Below are positions 1 to 6,222 of a stretch of 13,325 nucleotides of DNA, piece by piece (position 1 is the stretch's first letter; the number at the start of each line of letters is the position of its first letter). A program made the translations under genes and the position numbers. Source of the stretch: an uncultured Pseudomonadota bacterium (GTDB taxonomy: Bacteria; Bdellovibrionota_B; Oligoflexia; Oligoflexales; CAILAO01). The notes under the pieces are model-generated. The model was not told where the DNA came from. It made no database searches and saw only the letters and a program-made list of their open reading frames with translations. The DNA lies in the NCBI GenBank assembly GCA_903832105.1, contig CAILAO010000953.1:1-13325 (forward strand), given 5' to 3'.

Positions 1-49
1 TCGAATGTGTGATTGGTGTCTTGGAAACGATTTTTTAGAGGAAAACTGT

Positions 50-802
50 ATGAAATTCACAAAAGGCGTTTTTGTATCTGTCGGTCTATCCGCACTATTG
101 AGCTTATCTTGTTCTTCGGGATCTTTCTCGGGCAACTCCCCCGCAGCTCCAGCTAAAAAGACAGAAAGTGCCAATCCCGTAAAACCAACCCCTACTCCAA
201 TCAGTTCAACGATACCAGGGGAACCGGGTCAACAGTCATCCGCAACCCCTGAAGAAAATAAGCCGCTATTTCCTCCGGGAACTTTAACTTCAATAGTTAA
301 TTTTCTTGGTGGAGCTCTTCAAAAAATTAAGGATATTGATATTGACGTTGGCGACCTTGATATTGAGTTTGGTCGAAGAAAGGCATTTCATATCGGTGAT
401 GGCAATATGGACGCCACAAGTTGTAAACTAAATCTTGATTTCCACTCAGTGCGCGGAGTTAAGTATTTCTTTGAGTTTTCTGTTTTGGAAGATGGCACCG
501 ATATTGCCATTTCAGCTGGTACACTGTGTGGAGTAGACTATAACACATCAAATTTTGCTTATCTTTTACAGGGTGAGACGACTCTTCAAGAAATAAAGAT
601 TCAAGGGGGGCAAGAAAGCCTAGCATTTCAGGATGTAAGACTAAACAGAGGCAAGTACGCCATCCTTTTTGAGTCGGCCGCTAACAGCGGAGAAAGCGAA
701 ATGAGCACTAATGGCGATCATGATGACTACATGGTTGGAAATATAAAGATCAAGTCACTCAACGGGAAGAAAATCGAACCAGGTCAAGTAAGTTTTGAGT
801 GA
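50..802 (+). CDS. Putative secreted lipoprotein, function unknown
   Basis: A 250-residue protein that I do not recognise. The N-terminus is a lipoprotein signal peptide: Lys at residues 2 and 5, a hydrophobic stretch at about 7-19, and a lipobox LSLSC with the lipidated Cys at residue 21. Ser follows the Cys, and no Asp is present at +2 to retain it in the inner membrane, so outer-membrane sorting is likely. Residues about 22-75 are a low-complexity Ser/Pro/Thr/Ala linker. The remainder looks globular and beta-rich, with an Asp/Ile-rich segment near residues 95-110 and two Cys (125 and 160) that could form a disulfide. An upstream in-frame ATG at 5 would put 15 residues, three of them Cys or Trp, before the signal peptide. 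The ATG at 50 is preferred because it begins a canonical signal sequence and has AGAGGA just upstream. The gene stands about 300 bases from the next operon and is probably a separate unit. Confidence 0.75.
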   Translation: MKFTKGVFVSVGLSALLSLSCSSGSFSGNSPAAPAKKTESANPVKPTPTPISSTIPGEPGQQSSATPEENKPLFPPGTLTSIVNFLGGALQKIKDIDIDVGDLDIEFGRRKAFHIGDGNMDATSCKLNLDFHSVRGVKYFFEFSVLEDGTDIAISAGTLCGVDYNTSNFAYLLQGETTLQEIKIQGGQESLAFQDVRLNRGKYAILFESAANSGESEMSTNGDHDDYMVGNIKIKSLNGKKIEPGQVSFE

Positions 803-928
803 TCTTAAATTTTAATACTAGGGCGCTATTCAATTGGCTTGAAACCATTCTAGAGCTTAAACTTAATTCTCGGCGTCATCTTGTGGCCTAAGGAAATTTG
901 TAAAAATCCATTGATATCTATATGTTAA

Positions 929-952
929 AACGAATCAAGGGTTGAATTCGTT
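929..952. repeat. Imperfect inverted repeat, possible operator or reverse-strand hairpin
   Basis: AACGAATC (929-936) and GAATTCGTT (944-952) are inverted copies apart from one bulged A, separated by the 7-base loop AAGGGTT. No T-run follows on the + strand, so it is not an obvious terminator for the lipoprotein gene. Read on the - strand the stem is followed by TTTTAAC. Its position about 160 bases before the operon start and 54 bases before the TTGACA box would also suit a regulator-binding site. The role is inferred; only the symmetry is seen. Confidence 0.4.
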
Positions 953-1005
953 GTAAAAGACTAATGAGATCCGGCAAACAGGGGGCATGGCATAAGAAAA
1001 GCTGG

Positions 1006-1055
1006 TTGACAGGGATATTGTTTTTCAGAAATGTTGAAGTTACTGAAACTATACT
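1006..1055 (+). promoter_or_regulatory. Possible promoter region of the xdh operon
   Basis: A perfect -35 hexamer TTGACA lies at 1006-1011, but the best hexamer 18 bases on, AATGTT at 1030-1035, matches the -10 consensus at only three positions. Separately, TATACT at 1050-1055 is a good -10 (five of six) but has no decent -35 at 16-18 bases. Either could be used, the second perhaps with an activator. It is placed sensibly, 57-106 bases before the chosen start codon. Confidence 0.3.
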
Positions 1056-1111
1056 GATTCTAAAAGAAGGATAAACAAAAGTATTTTTTGCGTAAATGGA
1101 GATGTCTTTTG

Positions 1112-3358
1112 GTGAAAAAAAAAGAAAAATCTGTCGGAACATCGCTGCTTCGAAAGGAAGGGGCAGAAAAAGTCAAGGGGACAGCAAAATATGTCGATGA
1201 TCTTTCTTTCCCAAATATGCTCTATGGTACGACCGTCAGAAGTTCATGTGCTCGTGGAAGGCTTATTGAATATGCGTTTAAGCAAGGCATTCCTTGGGAC
1301 GAGTTTGTCATTGTTGCAGCGAAAGACATCCCAGGGAAAAACATTGTAACGTTTATTGATATCGATCAACCCTACCTTGTTGAAAGCCAAATAAATCATC
1401 CCGAAGAAGCGATTCTTCTTCTCGCCCACGAGGACAAATCGCTTCTTGAGGAAGCGAGGCGTTTGGTTGAACTAAGGGTTGAAGCGATGAATCCCGTTCT
1501 TTCAATCGAGGAATCTTTACATCAGAAAGAGATTATTTGGGGTAGAGATAACGTACTAAAGTCTTATTTGGTGGAAAAGGGTGATATAGATAAGGTTTGG
1601 AACAATGCAGCATTTGTTGTTGAGGGTGAGTATATTACGGGTTTGCAGGAACAGCTTTATATTGAAAATAATGGAATGATTGCAAAATATGATAAAAAAA
1701 ACGGGATCACAATTTGGGGCTCGATGCAATGCCCTTACTATGTTCAGAAAGCAGTCATGGGCCTTTTGGATTTACCTCCAGAGAAAGTGCGGATTGTTCA
1801 GGCGGAGACGGGCGGAGGATTTGGAGGAAAGGAAGATTTTCCTTCATTGATTGCTGGTCATGCGGCTTTACTTTCCTGGAAAGCGAGCGGAAGGCCCGTT
1901 AAATTAATTTATGATCGTGCCGAAGATATGGCGGCAACAACAAAGCGGCATCCTTCAATAACGAAACACAAAACAGCCATTGATCGTGATGGAAAACTTC
2001 TTGGAATGGATATTGATTTTGTTTTGGATGGGGGCGCATACTCAACGCTTTCTTCTGTCGTGCTTTCTAGAGGACTTCTTCACGCAACAGGGCCGTATTA
2101 TTGTCCAAATGTCAGGATTAATGCACACGCTGTCGCGACTAACACGCCACCTAATGGAGCCTTTCGTGGTTTCGGAGCACCGCAAAGTGTTTTTGCCATA
2201 GAGCGCCATATGGAAAAGATCGCAAAAATCAGCGGCATAGCTTCCGACGAATTGAGGCGTCGCAACGTCCTAAAAAACGGTGATATGACTGCTACAAAGC
2301 AAGTGATTCGAGATGATGTTCATCTTGATCAGATGATCAATAAAGCCTTAAAGGTTTCTCGTTTTCATGAAAAGAAAGCTCAATTCGAGAAAGAAAATCG
2401 GAAAAATCCGTCCATCAAGCGAGGAATGGGTTTTTCTTGTTTTGTACATGGTGCAGGGTTTACGGGTTCCGGTGAGAAGTATCTTGCTTCCGTAGCTGGT
2501 GTTGAGTTGACGAAAGAAGGGAGAGTCAGAGTCTTAGCAGCGAATACGGAAATTGGACAGGGAAAGAATACGATTTTTTCACAAATCGTCGCTGATGCTT
2601 TGTCTATAGACCCCGACTTGATTGAAGTTGCTCAACCGGATACTGCCGTTGTTCCCAATAGCGGACCTACGGTTGCTTCAAGAACAACCATGATCGTTGG
2701 AAAGTTAATAGAAGATTCTGCCAAAGAGTTGAAGTTGAGACTGCAAGAAGAAGGTTTTCTTAAACGTGATCAATATTCAAAGTCACAATTTATCTCTGCG
2801 TGCCAAAGTTTTTTAAAAAAGCAAAAGACTCTTAAAATTTTAAAGCAGTACAATATTCCGCCGGAAATAAAATGGAACGAAAAACTTTATGAAGGGGATG
2901 CTTATGGGACTTTTGCTTGGGCTGTTTATGTCGCAGAAGTGACAGTCGATTTAACGACTTATCAAGCAAAGGTCGACCGGTTTTGGGCTCTGCAGGAAAT
3001 TGGGAAGGTTGTTAACCCGATTCTGGCAGAAGGGCAGATTGAGGGGGGCGTTGTTCAAGGGATTGGTTATGCGCTTTATGAAAAGGTTAGACATAAAGAA
3101 GGGCGTGTTATCAATAATCAGTTTGCAAATTACATTGTGCTGACATCGGCTGATGTACCAGAAATAAAAGTGCTTTTCGAAGAAGTTCCTTATAGGCACG
3201 GACCTCAAGGAGCAAAGGGCATTGGGGAACTCCCCTTGGATGGTACGGCACCCGCAGTCCTTAATGGTGTTTCACAAGCTTTGCAGATAGAATTTAACGA
3301 AATACCGCTGCTGCCAGAAGAAATTATGAAGCGCAGCAGGTCAAAGGTTGTCCGATGA
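1112..3358 (+). CDS. xdhA: Xanthine dehydrogenase family, molybdopterin-binding (catalytic) subunit
   Basis: A 748-residue large subunit of a three-subunit xanthine dehydrogenase-type molybdenum hydroxylase (E. coli XdhA naming), expected to hydroxylate purines at the Mo centre in the cytoplasm. Residues about 8-125 are the a/b-hammerhead domain, and the rest binds Moco. Visible motifs are SMQCP with Gln206 (a Moco-contacting position), GGGFGGKE with Glu241, GAFRGFG with Arg352, EIGQGKNT in the second Moco domain, and KGIGE with the catalytic base Glu706. Glu241 and Arg352 match the substrate-binding Glu/Arg of purine oxidisers, and aldehyde oxidases differ there. No CoxL-type Cys loop is seen. 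The start is set at GTG 1112, with GGAGA nine bases upstream. A longer reading from TTG at 1088 adds eight residues but has no well-placed ribosome site. The stop overlaps the next start as ATGA. Family assignment is firm; the substrate is inferred. Confidence 0.93.
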   Translation: MKKKEKSVGTSLLRKEGAEKVKGTAKYVDDLSFPNMLYGTTVRSSCARGRLIEYAFKQGIPWDEFVIVAAKDIPGKNIVTFIDIDQPYLVESQINHPEEAILLLAHEDKSLLEEARRLVELRVEAMNPVLSIEESLHQKEIIWGRDNVLKSYLVEKGDIDKVWNNAAFVVEGEYITGLQEQLYIENNGMIAKYDKKNGITIWGSMQCPYYVQKAVMGLLDLPPEKVRIVQAETGGGFGGKEDFPSLIAGHAALLSWKASGRPVKLIYDRAEDMAATTKRHPSITKHKTAIDRDGKLLGMDIDFVLDGGAYSTLSSVVLSRGLLHATGPYYCPNVRINAHAVATNTPPNGAFRGFGAPQSVFAIERHMEKIAKISGIASDELRRRNVLKNGDMTATKQVIRDDVHLDQMINKALKVSRFHEKKAQFEKENRKNPSIKRGMGFSCFVHGAGFTGSGEKYLASVAGVELTKEGRVRVLAANTEIGQGKNTIFSQIVADALSIDPDLIEVAQPDTAVVPNSGPTVASRTTMIVGKLIEDSAKELKLRLQEEGFLKRDQYSKSQFISACQSFLKKQKTLKILKQYNIPPEIKWNEKLYEGDAYGTFAWAVYVAEVTVDLTTYQAKVDRFWALQEIGKVVNPILAEGQIEGGVVQGIGYALYEKVRHKEGRVINNQFANYIVLTSADVPEIKVLFEEVPYRHGPQGAKGIGELPLDGTAPAVLNGVSQALQIEFNEIPLLPEEIMKRSRSKVVR

Positions 3359-3861
3359 AAAATAAAACTAAAGAAATAGAAGTGGAGAGTCATAGGAAAA
3401 AACGAGTTGCCATTAGTTGCCATATTAATGGAAAGCACTACTCATTCAAAGTTCACCCTATGATGCGCGCTCTTGATGTCATTAGGGAAGAGGCTAGACT
3501 CACCGGAACTAAAGAAGGATGTGGCGCGGGTGAGTGCGGGGCTTGTTCGATCATTGTTGATGGAAATCTTGTTAATAGTTGTCTCATGCCAGCAATTCAT
3601 CTTCAGGACGTGAACATCACCACGATCGAAGGGATTGCGGGGAAACGAGGACTTCATAAACTTCAGAAATCTTTTTTAGAGCAAGGAGCATCTCAGTGCG
3701 GCATTTGTACTCCGGGCATGATTTTGGCAGCGCATGAATTTTTGAAGAGAAATCCAAAACCGAAAGAAGCTGAAATTATGGAAGCCCTTTCTGGAAATAT
3801 CTGTCGGTGTACTGGATATACAAAAGTATTTGACGCAATAAAAATGCTTCAGGCCAAATGA
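3355..3861 (+). CDS. Xanthine dehydrogenase family, [2Fe-2S] iron-sulfur subunit
   Basis: A 168-residue small subunit that relays electrons from Moco to the FAD subunit through two [2Fe-2S] clusters. The N-terminal plant-ferredoxin-type domain carries Cys56, Cys61, Cys64 and Cys76 (GCGAGECGAC, then C). The helical second domain carries Cys115 and Cys118 (QCGICTPG) and Cys150 and Cys152 (ICRCTGY). All eight ligands are present. E. coli calls this subunit XdhC, a name that clashes with the accessory factor two genes on, so no symbol is given. The start ATG overlaps the previous stop (ATGA) and has AAAGG seven bases upstream, which implies translational coupling. The protein opens with about 17 mostly charged residues before the usual first beta strand. 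There is no in-frame later ATG, GTG or TTG that would remove this extension cleanly. Confidence 0.95.
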   Translation: MKNKTKEIEVESHRKKRVAISCHINGKHYSFKVHPMMRALDVIREEARLTGTKEGCGAGECGACSIIVDGNLVNSCLMPAIHLQDVNITTIEGIAGKRGLHKLQKSFLEQGASQCGICTPGMILAAHEFLKRNPKPKEAEIMEALSGNICRCTGYTKVFDAIKMLQAK

Positions 3862-3873
3862 AAGAGCACCAAT

Positions 3874-4740
3874 ATGAGAGCTTTTCTCCCACAATATGAC
3901 CTTTATACTCCCAAGTTGCTTCAAGAAGCGCTTGAAATGTTAGAAGAATCGCCAGGAACATGGGTCCCGTTGGCTGGTGGAACAGATCTTATGGTTAGAT
4001 TTGCTGACGGAATGCTGCCAAGAGGGAAATATATCAATATTTGGGGAATCTCCGAATTGAAGGGTATTCGTGATGAAGGAGAGGAGATTTCTATTGGAGC
4101 TCTAACGACGTTCACTGAACTTTGCGAACACGCACTCATTCAAAAGCATTTACCTTTGTTGGGGCAAGCCGCTAAGGAGGTTGGAGCTAGGGCTATTCAA
4201 AACCGCGGGACATTGGGTGGCAACATCATGAATGCATCTCCCGCGGCAGATACACCGCCCGTTCTTATCGCTTATAATGCTAGGGTTGAATGCCGATCTT
4301 TAGAAGAAAAAAGGAGTGTGAATATTGATGAATTCTATATCGGGTACAAAGAAACGCGTTGTCGAAAGGAAGAGCTACTAACGAGAATTATCATTCCGAA
4401 ACCAAAGAAAGGAATATCCGGATATTTTAAGAAAGTTGGACCGAGAAAAGCCATGGTTATTTCAAAAGTCGTGTTCGCGGGAACTATGGAAAGAGAGAAG
4501 AGCTTCATAACACAAATACGACTTGGACTTGGCAGTGTCGCCCCGACGGTATTAAGATTACGAAGGACAGAAGAAAGTCTGCTTCAAAAAAAGATCACAA
4601 ATGATGTGATTCAAGTAGCCAAAGAAAGTCTGTTCCAGGAAGTTGTTCCTATAGATGATATCAGATCGTCGGCTGAGTATCGAAGAGTGGTCGCGGGAAA
4701 TCTTTTAGAAGAGTTTTTGAAATTTCAACTTAAAAGATAG
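3874..4740 (+). CDS. xdhB: Xanthine dehydrogenase family, FAD-binding subunit
   Basis: A 288-residue medium subunit of the CO-dehydrogenase flavoprotein / XDH FAD family, the usual size. It takes electrons from the [2Fe-2S] subunit and passes them to NAD+ or another acceptor. The N-terminal PCMH-type FAD domain shows LAGGTDLM (AGGTDLM at residues 34-40) and NRGTLGGNI (110-118), the two signatures that wrap the FAD pyrophosphate and isoalloxazine. The C-terminal third has the CO_deh_flav_C-like pattern FKKVGPRKAM followed by GLGSVAPT. The start lies 12 bases after the preceding stop and has only a weak AAAGAG-like ribosome site, so it is probably coupled to the upstream gene. With the two preceding genes it completes an alpha-beta-gamma hydroxylase. 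The electron acceptor cannot be read from the sequence. Confidence 0.94.
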   Translation: MRAFLPQYDLYTPKLLQEALEMLEESPGTWVPLAGGTDLMVRFADGMLPRGKYINIWGISELKGIRDEGEEISIGALTTFTELCEHALIQKHLPLLGQAAKEVGARAIQNRGTLGGNIMNASPAADTPPVLIAYNARVECRSLEEKRSVNIDEFYIGYKETRCRKEELLTRIIIPKPKKGISGYFKKVGPRKAMVISKVVFAGTMEREKSFITQIRLGLGSVAPTVLRLRRTEESLLQKKITNDVIQVAKESLFQEVVPIDDIRSSAEYRRVVAGNLLEEFLKFQLKR

Positions 4741-4751
4741 AAAGATTTTTT

Positions 4752-5516
4752 ATGTGGAGCTGGGCAAGTAAACTCGTGGAATTGGAGAAGCGCGGTCTTC
4801 CGCTTATCGTGACAACCCTCGTGAAGGCTTCTGGTGCAACGCCGCGAGAGGTTGGTGCAAAAATGATAGTTTTATCAACGGGAGAATTTTTTGGAACGAT
4901 TGGGGGCGGTGAGCTTGAAAAAAAGGTTTTAGATGATGCAAAAATGGTCTTTGTTGAAGGAAACTCGACAACCAAATCCTATGATCTTTTCACAGAAAAA
5001 GGCGAAGGATGTGGAGGAACAGCGGAAATTCTTTTTGAATGCATGAATAGTGGACCGCACCTATATATTTTTGGAGCGGGACATGTAGGACTTGCTTTGT
5101 GTAAGGCGTTGGCTGAAACGCCATTTATTCTTCATTTAGTCGATGAGCGGGAAGAGTGGGTTCACTCAAAGACTGTCGACGGTTCTGTCATAAGACATCA
5201 AAAACACTGGAAAAAATTTCTAGAAGAGCTAAGCTGGGATGCTCGCAAAACGTATATCGCAATTATGACTCCGCACCACAAATTTGATCAACATATTGCG
5301 GAATATGTTGTGGATAAGCCCGCAAAATACATCGGACTTATGGGTAGCGTAAACAAATGGCAGAGTATTAAAAGTCAGCTGCTGGACAAGGGAATAAAAG
5401 CAAGCGACCTAGAAAGAGTCCATTGCCCCATTGGTCTTCCGATTGGAGGAAAATCGCCACCGGAAATTGCTATAAGTATCTCGGCTGAGCTTCTTAAAGT
5501 ATTTTATGAGCGTTAG
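4752..5516 (+). CDS. xdhC: XdhC/CoxI family Moco sulfuration/insertion factor
   Basis: A 254-residue accessory protein, not an enzyme subunit. XdhC-family proteins bind Moco, protect it while the terminal sulfido ligand is added, and hand it to the apo-hydroxylase. The N-terminal XdhC/CoxI domain shows ASGATPREVGAKM (residues 26-38), TIGGGELE (49-56) and GEGCGG with a conserved-type Cys. The C-terminal half is a Rossmann-like domain with IFGAGHVG (GAGHVG at 108-113) and near its end the family pattern CPIGLPIGGKSPPEIA. The length is typical for the two-domain form. The start is 11 bases after the FAD-subunit stop, and the last 11 bases overlap the next gene. Placed between two hydroxylases, it probably serves both. 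No cysteine desulfurase gene is in the window, so the sulfur donor must be encoded elsewhere. Confidence 0.92.
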   Translation: MWSWASKLVELEKRGLPLIVTTLVKASGATPREVGAKMIVLSTGEFFGTIGGGELEKKVLDDAKMVFVEGNSTTKSYDLFTEKGEGCGGTAEILFECMNSGPHLYIFGAGHVGLALCKALAETPFILHLVDEREEWVHSKTVDGSVIRHQKHWKKFLEELSWDARKTYIAIMTPHHKFDQHIAEYVVDKPAKYIGLMGSVNKWQSIKSQLLDKGIKASDLERVHCPIGLPIGGKSPPEIAISISAELLKVFYER

Positions 5517-6222
5517 TATTTCAAAACTGCCAGTCATTATATTGGCAGGTGGCCGTTCTACGCGGATGGGAACCCCGAAAGGGTTGCTTGAGTTTGAAGG
5601 TCTGCCCTGGGTGGTTTCTCAGATTCGAAGTCTCGGCGGCTGTGGATTCGCCAAAATAATAGTGGTGCTGGGCTTTGGAGCAGAAAATTACTTTTCAAGA
5701 GAACCAGTTTTAAAGAAAGCTATCAATGAGTGGGTTCGTTTCGACGAGGGTCTTGCCATCAAAACTCTAGTCAATCAAAACCCAGAACTAGGTCAATTTT
5801 CGTCGCTAGTAACAGGATTTAGAGAAGTATTATCCTCAACGGAAGAACGTATTGGGGCTTTTGTTTTGCCAGTCGATGTTCCTTGTCCCATGATCAAAGT
5901 TTGGCGACAGTTATATTCGGAGATGGATGGTAATCGACAAGTAAAAACTTGTATTCCTCAGTATTCAAACTGTTGTGGACACCCGGTGTTACTTTCTAGT
6001 AGCTTTTTGAGGGAGCTGAGTATTCTTCCTCTAGATTCTAGCGAGGCTCGGCTCGATCTTCAGATTGGTCTGCTATCAAAGGAAGAAAGAAAGAACGTAA
6101 CCGTCAACGACCCCCTAGTGTGTTTTAACATCAATACACCTAAAGATTGGGAAATATTCGTTGAAAAATACCTCTGTAGTAAAGACGCCAGAAAAGCATT
6201 GTTAATAGAGGAATCTAAGTAA
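5506..6222 (+). CDS. mocA: MocA/MobA-like molybdenum cofactor nucleotidyltransferase
   Basis: A 238-residue member of the NTP_transf_3 family, expected to attach CMP (MocA type) or GMP (MobA type) to molybdopterin. Motifs are the nucleotide-binding loop LAGGRSTRMGTPKG near residues 13-26, PELGQFSSL around the middle, PVDVP with the metal-binding Asp, and GHPVLLS. The GHPxLxS motif and the company of XdhC point to MocA (CTP), because xanthine-dehydrogenase-family enzymes in bacteria commonly carry the cytosine dinucleotide. The first motif reads LAGG, as in MobA, rather than the TAAG/LAAG of E. coli MocA, so nucleotide specificity is open. The start lies inside the end of xdhC (11-base overlap). 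The stop TAA abuts the ATG of the next gene with no gap, so translation of all three is likely coupled. Confidence 0.85.
   Translation: MSVSISKLPVIILAGGRSTRMGTPKGLLEFEGLPWVVSQIRSLGGCGFAKIIVVLGFGAENYFSREPVLKKAINEWVRFDEGLAIKTLVNQNPELGQFSSLVTGFREVLSSTEERIGAFVLPVDVPCPMIKVWRQLYSEMDGNRQVKTCIPQYSNCCGHPVLLSSSFLRELSILPLDSSEARLDLQIGLLSKEERKNVTVNDPLVCFNINTPKDWEIFVEKYLCSKDARKALLIEESK

Larger units (their letters stand above)
803..1111. other. Intergenic region upstream of the molybdenum hydroxylase operon
   Basis: About 310 bases with no convincing gene on either strand. The only long reverse-strand frame (918-1142) overlaps the start of the downstream gene and has no recognisable protein character. The stretch holds an imperfect inverted repeat near 929-952, a TTGACA at 1006-1011 and a TATACT at 1050-1055. 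I see no strong terminator for the lipoprotein gene. Regulation of the large operon should be set here, since no other gap in the operon exceeds 12 bases. Confidence 0.6.

Noticed and set aside
803..1111. Molybdenum cofactor riboswitch upstream of the operon
   Set aside because: I could not build the conserved multi-stem Moco motif from the sequence; only a small inverted repeat is visible.
918..1142. Reverse-strand open frame of 74 codons before the xdh operon
   Set aside because: It overlaps the start of the operon's first gene, has no ribosome site or domain character, and its composition looks like reverse-strand noise.
1112..3358. Carbon monoxide dehydrogenase (CoxL) or aldehyde oxidase as the identity of the large subunit
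   Set aside because: The CoxL active-site Cys loop is absent, and the purine-type Glu in GGKE and Arg in AFRGFG are both present.
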